A stretch of DNA of 32,998 nucleotides, taken from the NCBI GenBank assembly GCA_900642245.1, contig CAAAJI010000538.1:1-32998 (forward strand). The letters run 5' to 3'. How positions within the stretch are numbered: the first letter of the stretch is position 1; each line of letters starts with the position of its first letter. The position numbers and the translations under genes are program-made. Shown piece by piece: positions 7,972 to 16,073 of the stretch. Under the pieces are notes generated by a model. It saw only the letters and a program-made list of their open reading frames with translations. It did no database searches and was not told the DNA's origin. The stretch is from Fragilaria radians (Eukaryota; Bacillariophyta; Fragilariophyceae; Fragilariales; Fragilariaceae).

Positions 7972-8387
7972 TATTTTTCACGCCAAGACGCAAAGTCGCC
8001 AAGGTCTTCGTGCCCGTTGGCGACCCTTTTCACGCCTTCGCGAAAGGTAGCGCAGCCAAAATTCATAAGCAGCCCCAGGGGCTGCTTGGTCAATCGCAGA
8101 TAGGTCAGCAATTGCTTCGAATGCACCGGGTGGATTTTCTCAACCGACATAATTTCCACGATCAAGCGATCGTCGAAAACGAGGTCGGCTCTAAACGCAT
8201 CCGCTATCACCATCTCTCTGAAAGTGATGGTCACCGGCTGTTGCCTGACAACATTCAAGCCTCGATCGATCAGGCCTTGAGCAAGCACGACTTCATAGAC
8301 CGACTCGAGCACGCCGGGGCCGAGCTCATTATGAATGTGAAAACCGCAATCGACCGTGATCGAGGCGAGCTCGTCAACGCTAAGCAT
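7971..8387 (-). CDS. GxxExxY family protein (PDDEXK-like fold)
   Basis: A small protein of 138 residues with the family signature LGPGVLESVYE near residue 23, followed by the nuclease-like core FRADLVFDDRLIVEI and the conserved VHSKQLLTYLRL and GLLMNFG segments. The canonical ExK lysine is missing: the core reads VEIMSVEK instead of the usual VELKAVEK, so catalysis is doubtful. The ATG at 8387 is preferred over the GTG one codon upstream because AAGAAGG lies just ahead of it. The gene sits between inverted repeats, and the left repeat encodes its last dozen residues and TAA stop. Its G+C is clearly lower than that of its neighbours, which points to acquisition from elsewhere. The family's biological role is unknown. 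Confidence 0.88.
   Translation of the reverse strand: MLSVDELASITVDCGFHIHNELGPGVLESVYEVVLAQGLIDRGLNVVRQQPVTITFREMVIADAFRADLVFDDRLIVEIMSVEKIHPVHSKQLLTYLRLTKQPLGLLMNFGCATFREGVKRVANGHEDLGDFASWREK
7976..8004. repeat. terminal inverted repeat, left copy, of the GxxExxY cassette
   Basis: The arm begins TTTCACGCCAAG, then ACGCAAAG and TCGCCAAGG, an imperfect 8-9-base tandem unit. The same TTTCACGCCAAG and CCAAGACGCAAAG words occur in inverse orientation at 8395-8422. This arm lies inside the 3' end of the GxxExxY gene and supplies its C-terminal codons. Confidence 0.8.
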
Positions 8388-8394
8388 CACCCTT

Positions 8395-8422
8395 CTTTGC
8401 GTCTTGGCGCCTTGGCGTGAAA
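8395..8422. repeat. terminal inverted repeat, right copy, of the GxxExxY cassette
   Basis: Read on the minus strand the arm is TTTCACGCCAAG, GCGCCAAG, ACGCAAAG: the left arm with one extra repeat unit in the middle. It ends 10 bases from the korB stop and supplies the upstream context of the GxxExxY start (the following AAGAAGG serves as ribosome site). Confidence 0.8.
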
Positions 8423-8432
8423 CAGATCTTGC

Positions 8433-9452
8433 TCAAAGCGAATGCGGCTCCTTTTCGACCTGCCAGGTCTGGCCCTTGGCGACGAGCGACTGGAGGTCGG
8501 CGGTCTTGCCCTTGGCGATTGCAGAGTTCTGCTCGATCACCGCGCTGTCGAAGGTCGGCCGGGGATCGTCATAGATCACGCCCAAAGCGACCGGGAATCC
8601 AACTTCAGGCATTTCGACCAGCATATGCGCGACGCTGCGGTTCCTGGGGTCGTGCGTAATGACCTCGGGGCTGTCGCCGTCGACCACCTTCAGCGTCAGG
8701 TTTGCGACATCGAGGGCGATGCCCTTGGCCCCGCCGGCGAACAGCATGCGCTCGCCCGCTTTCAGCCATAACTGCTTGTCAGCTGCCACCGAGCGGTCGG
8801 TGAAAGCGGCGAAGACGTCGTCGTTATAGACCACGCAATTCTGGAAGATCTCGACGAAGCTTGCGCCGCGATGGGCATGGGCGGCCTTCAACACGTCGGG
8901 CAGGCTCTTGTGGACGTCGATCCCACGCGCGACGAACCGAGCGCCCGAGCCGAGTGCGAACGCGCACGGGCTGGCGGGGCGATCGACCGATCCGAACGGG
9001 GTGGACGGTGAGCGCGTGCCGATCCGCGAAGTCGGCGAATATTGCCCCTTGGTCAGGCCGTAAATCTCGTTGTTGAACAGCAGGAGCTGGCAGTCGAGAT
9101 TGCGGCGCAGCAGATGCATCGTGTGATTGCCGCCGATCGACAGCGCATCGCCGTCGCCGGTGATGATCCACACGTCGAGCTCGGGATTGGCGAGCTTGAC
9201 GCCGGTCGCCACCGCGCAGGCGCGGCCGTGAATGGTGTGGAAGCCGTAGCTGGCCATGTAATAGGGAAAGCGGCTGGAGCAGCCGATGCCCGAAACGAAC
9301 ACGGTTTTTTCGCGTGCGCCTCCGAGGTCGGGCATGGTCCGCTGGACCGCCTTCAGAACGGCGTAATCGCCACAGCCCGGGCACCAGCGCACTTCCTGGT
9401 CGCTGGCCCAATCCTTGGCGGTGGTGGTCGGTATACTGGTTACTTCGTTCAT
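8433..9452 (-). CDS. korB: 2-oxoacid (2-oxoglutarate):ferredoxin oxidoreductase, beta subunit
   Basis: The thiamine-pyrophosphate and Fe-S subunit (339 residues) of the enzyme that converts 2-oxoglutarate and CoA to succinyl-CoA, CO2 and reduced ferredoxin. WCPGCGDYAVL and GIGCSS give three of the cluster cysteines and IFQNCVVYND a fourth. The TPP site is ITGDGDALSIGGNH followed by NNEIYGLTKGQ. The start at 9452 (MNEVTSIPTT) is chosen over a longer frame because it overlaps a 28-codon ORF by ATGA and the upstream residues read from intergenic sequence. It pairs with the gamma-alpha fusion korA upstream. 2-oxoglutarate is the likely substrate by similarity to two-subunit aerobic KorAB; pyruvate or another oxoacid cannot be excluded. 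Confidence 0.93.
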   Translation of the reverse strand: MNEVTSIPTTTAKDWASDQEVRWCPGCGDYAVLKAVQRTMPDLGGAREKTVFVSGIGCSSRFPYYMASYGFHTIHGRACAVATGVKLANPELDVWIITGDGDALSIGGNHTMHLLRRNLDCQLLLFNNEIYGLTKGQYSPTSRIGTRSPSTPFGSVDRPASPCAFALGSGARFVARGIDVHKSLPDVLKAAHAHRGASFVEIFQNCVVYNDDVFAAFTDRSVAADKQLWLKAGERMLFAGGAKGIALDVANLTLKVVDGDSPEVITHDPRNRSVAHMLVEMPEVGFPVALGVIYDDPRPTFDSAVIEQNSAIAKGKTADLQSLVAKGQTWQVEKEPHSL

Positions 9453-9535
9453 TGAAAAAATCCGCCGAACATGAGGATGAGCAGGACGACGATGACCAGC
9501 ATCGCGATGTAGGGAAAGGCGTTGATCGGCTTCAT
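9449..9535 (-). CDS. 28-residue single-helix membrane peptide between korA and korB
   Basis: The ORF starts ATGAAGCCGATC and encodes MKPINAFPY, a hydrophobic helix of about 15 residues (IAMLVIVVLLILMFGG) and the end FFQ. Its stop overlaps the korB start as ATGA, and its own start overlaps the stop of a 15-codon ORF in the same way. Codons are G/C-ended as in neighbouring genes, which supports real coding. Only a weak GGA lies upstream, so expression would rely on coupling to upstream termination. I do not recognise a family. It might anchor the oxidoreductase to the membrane, but that is inference. Confidence 0.55.
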   Translation of the reverse strand: MKPINAFPYIAMLVIVVLLILMFGGFFQ

Positions 9536-9579
9536 CGCTTGATCCGAATGGTCCCAATGGTCGCAGTGTCGGGCATCAT
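9532..9579 (-). CDS. possible 15-codon leader ORF after korA
   Basis: ATG lies two bases after the korA TAA; the reading frame gives MMPDTATIGTIRIKR and its TGA overlaps the ATG of the 28-residue membrane peptide as ATGA. It would carry terminating ribosomes from korA to the next start. It is too short to judge by codon use and may be chance. Confidence 0.22.
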   Translation of the reverse strand: MMPDTATIGTIRIKR

Positions 9580-9581
9580 TT

Positions 9582-11472
9582 TTATTTGTCCCCACCCAGC
9601 ACGCCGTCGATTGCCGCCTTGATTTCGGCAATGGTGAACGGCTGGCCGCTGACCTTGTTCAACGGCCGCGCATCGACCAGAAATTGATCGCGCAACACGG
9701 TCTTCAACTGGCCGGTGTTCAGCTCCGGGACGAGGATATGCTCAAAGCCCCTGAGTAGGACAGACATATTTTTGGGCATTGGCGCGATGTGGCGGATGTG
9801 GATGTGGCTGACGTCCTTGCCCGCCGCCCGGGCCCGGCGCACCGCCTGGTGGATCGGGCCGTAGGTCGAGCCCCAGCCGACGATCGCAAGCTTGCCCGAC
9901 GCATTGCCCAGGCTGACCGCCTGGTCGGGGATGGATCCGGCGATCCCGGCGACCTTGGCCATCCGCACGCGGGTCATTTCGGCATGCGCCTCGGCCGAAT
10001 AATCGATGTTGCCCGACCCCGGCGCTTTTTCGATGCCGCCGATGCGATGTTCCATGCCTGCCGTGCCGGGCCGGATCCACGGACGGGCGAGTTCGTCGTT
10101 TCGGCTGTACGGGAGAACCGGCGTGCCCGGGTCCTGTGGCGGCGCGAAGGTCACCGGGAACGGCGCGTAATCGGCCATGTCCGGCACCTTCCACGGCTCC
10201 GCGGCATTGGCGATGTAGCCGTCGGTCAGCAGCAGCACCGGGGTCATGTATCGGGTGGCGATGCGCACCGCCTCGATGGCGCAATCGAATGCGTCGGCTG
10301 GCGAGCGCGCGGCAATGACCGGGATCGGCGCGTCGCCATTGCGGCCGTAGACCGCCTGGTAAAGGTCGCTCTGCTCGGTCTTGGTCGGAAGGCCGGTCGA
10401 GGGGCCGCCGCGCTGCGAATTGACGATCACCAGCGGCATTTCGGTCATCACCGCCAGGCCCATCGCCTCGCCCTTAAGCGCGATCCCGGGACCCGACGAC
10501 GAGGTCACGCCGAGCTGGCCCGCATAGGAGGCACCGATGGCGGCGCAGATGGCGGCAATCTCGTCCTCCGCCTGGAAGGTGGTGATGCCATATTCCTTGA
10601 GGCGGCTGAGATGGTGGAGGATGGCCGACGCCGGGGTGATCGGATAGCCGCCGAAGAACATCTTGAGGCCGGCCAGTTGCGCGCCGGCGACAAGGCCGAC
10701 CGAGAGCGACTCGGCGCCGGTGACGGTGCGGTAGAGGCCGGGCTCGGCGGGGGCTGCGGCAATGTGGTGCTGGCGAACCTGGCCGCCGATCTCGACCGTT
10801 TCGCCATAGGCGTGGCCGGCATTGAGGGCGGCGATATTGGCTTCGGCCAGTTCGGGCGCCTTGGCGAACTTGGCCTTGAGCCACTCGGTGATTGGCGCGC
10901 GGTCGCGGTCGAACATCCACAAAGCGAGGCCGAGCGTCCACATGTTCTTGCAGCGCAGGGCTTCCTTGTTGCCCAGCCCGAACGGCTTGACCGCGTCGAG
11001 CGTCAGCTGGGAGATGTTGAATTTGACCAATTGCCAGCGGACCAGGCTGTCATCCTCGAGCGGGTTGGACTCGTAGCCGGCCTTGGTCAGGTTGCGCGGA
11101 GAGAATTCGCCCTCGTCGGCGATGATCAGGCCGCCGTCGCGGAGCGACTTGACGTTGGTCTTGAGCGCGGCCGGGTTCATCGCGACCAGCACGTCGGGCT
11201 GGTCGCCGGCGGTGTCGATCGCGGTCGAGCCGAAGTTGATCTGGAAGGCCGAGACTCCGAAGGTCGTCCCCTGGGGGAGCGCGGATTTCAGCCGGGAAAT
11301 CGGGGAAGGTCGAGAGGTCGTTGCCGGCAAGCGCGGTGGACAAAGTGAACTGCCCGCCGGTGAGCTGCATGCCGTCGCCGCTGTCGCCGGCGAACCGCAC
11401 CACCATCGCCTCGAGCGGTGGATGCGCCGTGGCTTCCTCTGGGGTCAGCAGGTGGGTTGCCGACTGGGTCAT
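9582..11472 (-). pseudogene. korA: 2-oxoacid:ferredoxin oxidoreductase, alpha subunit (gamma-alpha fusion), frameshifted
   Basis: The partner of korB, about 629 residues if read through. The N-terminal gamma domain begins at MTQSATHLLTPEEATAHPPL and carries VRFAGDSGDGMQLTGGQF. The alpha part has FFGGYPITPASAILHHLS, FQAEDEIAAICAAIGASYAG, TSSSGPGIALKGEAMGLAV and NSQRGGPSTGLPTKTEQSD, all typical. The reading frame breaks at a run of five G (plus strand 11273-11277): upstream the frame reads DFPAEIRAP, and downstream a different frame continues QGTTFGVSAFQINFGS. Removal of one base restores a normal family protein, and the downstream 560 codons are intact, so a sequencing or assembly error is likelier than decay. 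The start at 11472 has AAGGA upstream. Confidence 0.88.
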
Positions 11473-11587
11473 ACGAGTCCTTCGAGAACGTGAAATGGCG
11501 TTCATTCGCTCTTACGACCGTGGCGGTGGCTTCGCTAGTGTTTGTCATGCCGCTTGGCGCGCTCGCATCAATTTGCCACTATGAGCA

Positions 11588-12541
11588 ATGACCAAGCCGT
11601 TCGTCCGCACCGACGTCGCCGCATTGCTCGCCATGATCGAAGCATCGCCGCGGCCACCGATGAACCAGCTGGACGCCCCCGAAGCACGCGCCGGGAGCAA
11701 GGCCGCGCGGGCCTTGATGGAGGTCGATCAGAGCGACCTGCCGGTGGTTCGCGACTTCGCCATCCCGGGGCCTGCAGGGCCGATCGGCGCGCGATTGTTC
11801 GATTGCGTGGGCGAGCGCGAGACGGGCGACCTGATCGTCTATTATCATGGCGGTGGGTTCGTCATCGGCGACCTCGACAGCCACGCGCCGCTGTGCGCCG
11901 ATCTGTCATGGATGCTGGGGCTTCCCGTGGTGTCGGGGGATTATCGCCTGGCGCCCGAGCACCCCTTCCCCGCCGGACCGGAGGACGCAATCGCTGCGGC
12001 GCGCTGGCTTGCGGCGAATTCGGGAGAAATCGGACGGCAGGCGGAGCGGCTGGTGGTGATGGGCGACAGTGCCGGCGCTAACCTTGCGCTGCTTGCGTCG
12101 ATCGATCTGCGCGACGAGCCCGCGGACGCGCCGGTCGCGGCGATGGGACTGATCTACCCGGTCACCGGGCCGGTCGCGCACGAAGGCAGCGGCGCCGACT
12201 TTGCCGAGGGTTTCTTTCTGACACGACCGCTGATGGACTGGTTCGACGGACATTATGCTCCGGCACTGGGCGACTGGCGGCACGAAACCCATTTGCGCGG
12301 GTATGCCGGCTTGCCGCCAACCGCGATCATTACGGCCAGCATTGACCCGCTGCGCGACCAGGGGCGAGCACTGGCCGCAGCATTGACCGTCGAGGGAATC
12401 GAAACCAGCTACCTCGAGGCGCACGGCAATATCCACGGCTTCGCCACGATGCGGCGACTCGTCCCGTCGGCGCACCGCGATGTCGAGCGTCTGTGCGAGG
12501 CGCTCAGACTGCTGCTTGGAAAACGGGGGCACCGCGTTTGA
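11588..12541 (+). CDS. alpha/beta hydrolase, HSL-family (GDSAG) carboxylesterase
   Basis: An esterase/lipase of 317 residues. The oxyanion-hole motif is YYHGGGFV (His87). The nucleophile is Ser161 in GDSAG, and the triad is completed by Asp253 (ASIDPLRDQG) and His283 (GNIHGF). No signal peptide is seen, so it is probably cytoplasmic and acts on short acyl esters, as is usual for bacterial hormone-sensitive-lipase relatives. It is divergent from korA with 115 bases between the starts, and heads a plus-strand gene string that reaches astB. Its TGA overlaps the TTG start of the next gene. Confidence 0.9.
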   Translation: MTKPFVRTDVAALLAMIEASPRPPMNQLDAPEARAGSKAARALMEVDQSDLPVVRDFAIPGPAGPIGARLFDCVGERETGDLIVYYHGGGFVIGDLDSHAPLCADLSWMLGLPVVSGDYRLAPEHPFPAGPEDAIAAARWLAANSGEIGRQAERLVVMGDSAGANLALLASIDLRDEPADAPVAAMGLIYPVTGPVAHEGSGADFAEGFFLTRPLMDWFDGHYAPALGDWRHETHLRGYAGLPPTAIITASIDPLRDQGRALAAALTVEGIETSYLEAHGNIHGFATMRRLVPSAHRDVERLCEALRLLLGKRGHRV

Positions 12542-13291
12542 TCCTGCGCCGCCTGACCGCGAACCTGCGCACTCAGAACTGGACTGCGATCGCAATCGAG
12601 TTCGTGCTGCTTGTGCTCGGCGTCTATCTCGGCATCCTTGCCGCCAACTGGAACCTCGAGCGGGTCGAGCGGCAGGAGACCGGGCGCCTGCTGTCGGCGC
12701 TCGATACCGAACTGGGGGGAGATGCTGATCGACCTCGATAGCATGGACGCTTATTACGCGGTCACTGGCCGCTACGCGACCCGCGCGCTGGCCGGGTGGC
12801 GGAGCGACCCGACGGTCAGCGACAATGAATTCGTTATCGCCGCTTATCAGGCCAGCCAGATCAACGGGGTCGGAACCAACAGTTCGGTTTGGGCGGATAT
12901 TTTCGGTGCCAATAATCTGCGCAACATCGACGATCTGCCGCTACGGCAGAACCTGCGCAACCTGATGGCCTTCGATTATGATCTGGTCGACCTCAGCGCA
13001 GCCATGTCGCGCTATCGCGAAGAAGTGCGCAAGGTCATCCCAGACGCGCAGCAAGACGCGATCCGGGCGCGCTGCGGCGACATCCAGCATGCCGACGGGA
13101 CGCTTGAGCTCCCACCCACCTGCGGCCTTGTCCTACCTTCGGCCGAGGCGGCGCGCACAGCCGCCGCGCTCCGCGCCCGGCCTGAGTTAGTAGGCGAATT
13201 GAACTGGCATGGGGCGCTGATCGCGACCCAGCTGCAAAATGTCGACGGGCTGCGGACTTATTCCAAAGATCTCAGCGCGCGGATCGATTGA
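12538..13291 (+). pseudogene. single-pass membrane protein of unknown function, frameshifted
   Basis: The first frame opens at TTG 12538 (overlapping the esterase stop) with LRRLTANLRTQNWTAIAIE and a hydrophobic helix FVLLVLGVYLGILAANWN, a layout like DUF6090-type bacterial membrane proteins. It stops at 12741. A second frame, from about 12720 to 13291, carries EMLIDLDSMDAYYAVTGRYA and about 170 further residues of a soluble, probably periplasmic domain. The two join if one G of the six-G run at 12714-12719 is removed, giving about 250 residues. Function is not recognised. The break at a homopolymer suggests a sequencing error. Confidence 0.65.
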
Positions 13292-13337
13292 CGCGCATGC
13301 TGGCGGCCCGGCTTCGCATTGGCTAAGCCGCACCACC

Positions 13338-13808
13338 ATGACCGACGACAAGAAATATCGCCGCGGCGTCGGCGTGATGCTGATCAACGCCGAGGGCAAG
13401 GTGTGGGTCGGCAAGCGGATCGATAATACAGACGAAGCCTGGCAGATGCCGCAGGGCGGGATCGACAAGGGTGAGGACCCGCTCGACACCGCATTTCGCG
13501 AGCTGGAGGAGGAAACCGGCATCGCGCCGCACCTTGTCGAGCGGATCGCGGCGCATCCTCAGCGGCTGCGCTACGATTTGCCACCCGAGCTTGCGGGGAA
13601 ATTGTGGAAGGGCAAGTGGCTGGGCCAGGATCAGGACTGGTTCCTGATGCGCTTCCTCGGCAACGACGACGATGTCGATATCGCCACCAAGGACCCCGAG
13701 TTCAATGCGTGGAAATGGGTTGCGCCGCACGAGCTTCCCGACCTGATCGTGCCGTTCAAGCGCGACATGTACCGGGCGATCATCGCCGGCTTCGGGGAGT
13801 GGCTTTGA
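13338..13808 (+). CDS. rppH: RNA pyrophosphohydrolase (Nudix)
   Basis: Removes pyrophosphate from the 5' triphosphate of mRNA and so starts its decay. The 156-residue length fits alphaproteobacterial RppH. The Nudix box fits GX5EX7REUXEEXGU exactly: Gly40, Glu46, Arg54-Glu55-Leu56, Glu58-Glu59, Gly61. The N-terminal YRRGVGVMLIN, the WQMPQGGID segment and the WKWVAPHELPDLIVPFK end are characteristic of RppH rather than other Nudix enzymes. No clear ribosome site lies ahead of the ATG; the start is set by the conserved N-terminus. The M20 gene follows after 28 bases. Confidence 0.93.
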   Translation: MTDDKKYRRGVGVMLINAEGKVWVGKRIDNTDEAWQMPQGGIDKGEDPLDTAFRELEEETGIAPHLVERIAAHPQRLRYDLPPELAGKLWKGKWLGQDQDWFLMRFLGNDDDVDIATKDPEFNAWKWVAPHELPDLIVPFKRDMYRAIIAGFGEWL

Positions 13809-13836
13809 GCCCTTTCCCGCGCTAGGCAACGGGTCG

Positions 13837-15054
13837 ATGACGGGGCTTACATCATTAGAGCGCGACTGCGTCGCGGGGGCCATGGCCGCGCAAGGCACCA
13901 TGCTGGCGCAAGTCGAGGCATGGGCGGCGGCCAATTCGGGGTCGCGCAACCTGCCGGGCCTGGAGCGGGTGGCGCGGATGATCGCCGATGCCTTTGCCGT
14001 ACTTCCGGGGGAATTGCGGTTGGTCGATCCGGCACCGGTCGATGCGGTCGATGCAACTGGGCGGCGATACGATTTGCCGCATGGCCAGCATCTTCATCTG
14101 GCGGTACGTCCGGAGGCGCCGTTGCAGATCCTGCTGACCGGCCACATGGACACGGTGTTCGGCGTCGATCACCCGTTCCAGACGCTAACCTGGCTCGACG
14201 CCACGACGCTCGGCGGGCCAGGGGTGGCCGACATGAAGAGCGGGATCGCAATCATGCTGGCGGGGCTGCGGGCGATCGAGGCGAGCCCGGCGGCAAGCGG
14301 GATCGGCTATGAAGTGGTTCTTAATTCGGACGAGGAAGTGGGGTCGCTGGCATCGGCCGATTTGCTGAGGCAGGCCGCCTGCGGCAAGAGTGCTGCGCTG
14401 ACTTTCGAGCCTTCGGCATTGCCCGACGGGACGCTGGCGGGCGCGCGGCCCGGCAGCGGCAATTTCAGCTTCGCGGTGCGGGGCAAATCGGCCCATGCGG
14501 GGCGGAACCCGGAGGATGGTCGGAACGCGCTGCTCGCCGCGGCGGATCTGGCTCTGCGGCTGAAGGCCGCAGTCGGCCCTGGCCTGTCGATCAATCCAGC
14601 CAAAATCGATGGCGGCAGTCCCAATAATGTCGTCCCCGACCTCGCCATCCTCCGGGTCAATCTGCGGCCTTCGACGCTGGACGACCAGGTGCGGGCCCAG
14701 GCCCTGATGAATACCATGGTGATCGAGGTCGCGGCGTCGCATGATGTCGCGATTGACGTTCATGGTCATTTTGCGCGCCCCCCCAAGCCGATGACGCCCG
14801 AGCTCGAAGCGTTGTTCGGGATAGTGCAAAAGGCCGGGTCCGATCTTGGCCAGTCGATCGGCTGGAAGTCGACCGGCGGGGTGTGCGACGGCAATAATAT
14901 CGCCGCGTGCGGCGTCCCCGTGATCGACACGATGGGCGCGCGCGGGGGAAGCATTCATTCGATGGAGGAATTTCTGATCGTCGAGAGCCTGAGCGAGCGC
15001 GCGGCCCTGTCGGCGCTGACCATTCTTCGCCTGGCGGCGGAGCGCGGCCGATGA
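13837..15054 (+). CDS. M20-family metallohydrolase, candidate succinylglutamate desuccinylase
   Basis: A zinc-dependent amidohydrolase of 405 residues, closest in layout to glutamate carboxypeptidase (CPG2) and ArgE/DapE. Metal ligands and catalytic residues are visible: His103 and Asp105 (GHMDTVF), bridging Asp132 (GGPGVADMKSG), Glu166/Glu167 (NSDEEVGS), Glu191 (TFEPS) and His374 (GSIHSMEEF). A lid/dimerisation domain lies between about residues 200 and 310, with the substrate-side motif GKSAHAGRNPEDGRNA. Its stop overlaps the astA start as ATGA. Because astA and astB follow and no astE is visible, it may remove succinate from N-succinylglutamate; this is inference from context. The general M20 assignment is firm. 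Confidence 0.9.
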   Translation: MTGLTSLERDCVAGAMAAQGTMLAQVEAWAAANSGSRNLPGLERVARMIADAFAVLPGELRLVDPAPVDAVDATGRRYDLPHGQHLHLAVRPEAPLQILLTGHMDTVFGVDHPFQTLTWLDATTLGGPGVADMKSGIAIMLAGLRAIEASPAASGIGYEVVLNSDEEVGSLASADLLRQAACGKSAALTFEPSALPDGTLAGARPGSGNFSFAVRGKSAHAGRNPEDGRNALLAAADLALRLKAAVGPGLSINPAKIDGGSPNNVVPDLAILRVNLRPSTLDDQVRAQALMNTMVIEVAASHDVAIDVHGHFARPPKPMTPELEALFGIVQKAGSDLGQSIGWKSTGGVCDGNNIAACGVPVIDTMGARGGSIHSMEEFLIVESLSERAALSALTILRLAAERGR

Positions 15055-16073
15055 GCTTCCGGATCCGCGCGGCGGCGGCTGGCGATCTTCCCGCGCTGTA
15101 TGAGCTGAGCAAGCTCACTGGCGGCGGTTTCACCAACTTGCCGGCCGACAAGGGAACGCTCGAGGCAAAGCTGGCCCGCTCCCAGCAGGGCTTCGAACGC
15201 GAGGGTGAGAATCAGGACGACGATCTGTTCCTGTTCGTGCTCGAAAATGTCGAGACGGGGGCAATTCGCGGCACCTGCCAGGTGTTCGGCAAGGTCGGCA
15301 ACGACGTCCCGTTCTACAGCTATCGAATCTCCACGCTCACGCAGAAAAGCGAAGCGCTGGGGCGCATTTTTCGCAACCAGACGCTGTCGCTGTGCACCGA
15401 CCTCGAGGGATCGTCCGAAGTCGGTGGGCTGTTCCTCCATCCGCACGAGCGCGCCGGCGGATTGGGCATGCTGCTCGCCCGGTCGCGCTATCTGTTCATC
15501 AAGCAGCACCGGCCTCGGTTCGGGTCGCGTGTCCTGGCCGAGCTTCGCGGGGTGATGGACCAGGCCGGGCATTCGCCCTTCTGGGACGCGCTGGCCGGGC
15601 GCTTTTTCGGAATGAGCTTTCCCGAAGCCGACGAGTTCAACGCGGTCCATGGAACCCAGTTCATCGCCGACCTGATGCCCAAGACGTCGATCTATGTCGC
15701 CATGCTGCCGGACAGCGCCAGATCGGTCATGGGCCAGCCGCATCCGACCGGACGCGCTGCGCTGCGCATGCTGGAAAGCGAAGGCTTCGATTTCGATTGC
15801 TACATCGACATTTTCGACGGCGGCCCGACGGTCACCGCGGCGACCGACAAGATCAGGACCATCCAGCAGTCGGAATGGCTCCACTATGGCGGGCTGCCGG
15901 AGGCTGGCGCGAAGACCGAAACGATGCTGCTTGCGAGCGGACGCCTGGGGGGCTTTGTCGCGTCCTACGGGCAGGTCCAGCGCGGCGACGACGATTGCAT
16001 CTATTTCGACGAACGGACGGCGGAGAAGCTGCGCGTCGAGCATGGCGACAACGTGCTGGCCACCCGTCGCTGA
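15051..16073 (+). CDS. astA: arginine N-succinyltransferase
   Basis: First enzyme of the arginine succinyltransferase (AST) pathway: arginine and succinyl-CoA give N2-succinylarginine. It has 340 residues, the family's usual length. It begins SFRIRAAAAGDLPALYELS and contains GGFTNLPADK, the acetyl-transferase-like SEVGGLFLHPHERAGGLG, LAELRGVMDQAGHSPFWDA and FEADEFN-like FPEADEFNAVHGTQFIADLMP. The ATG overlaps the M20 stop (ATGA), and its TGA overlaps the astB start (TGATG), so all three are translated as a unit. It supplies nitrogen and carbon from arginine to glutamate and succinate. Confidence 0.96.
   Translation: MSFRIRAAAAGDLPALYELSKLTGGGFTNLPADKGTLEAKLARSQQGFEREGENQDDDLFLFVLENVETGAIRGTCQVFGKVGNDVPFYSYRISTLTQKSEALGRIFRNQTLSLCTDLEGSSEVGGLFLHPHERAGGLGMLLARSRYLFIKQHRPRFGSRVLAELRGVMDQAGHSPFWDALAGRFFGMSFPEADEFNAVHGTQFIADLMPKTSIYVAMLPDSARSVMGQPHPTGRAALRMLESEGFDFDCYIDIFDGGPTVTAATDKIRTIQQSEWLHYGGLPEAGAKTETMLLASGRLGGFVASYGQVQRGDDDCIYFDERTAEKLRVEHGDNVLATRR

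Noticed and set aside
9789..11348. 519-codon plus-strand open frame opposite korA
   Set aside because: The minus strand encodes unmistakable KorA motifs; the plus-strand product has none.
15392..16072. N-terminal extension of astB through astA
   Set aside because: The frame is open, but the conserved AstB N-terminus starts at 16073, and the upstream part is the out-of-frame shadow of astA.
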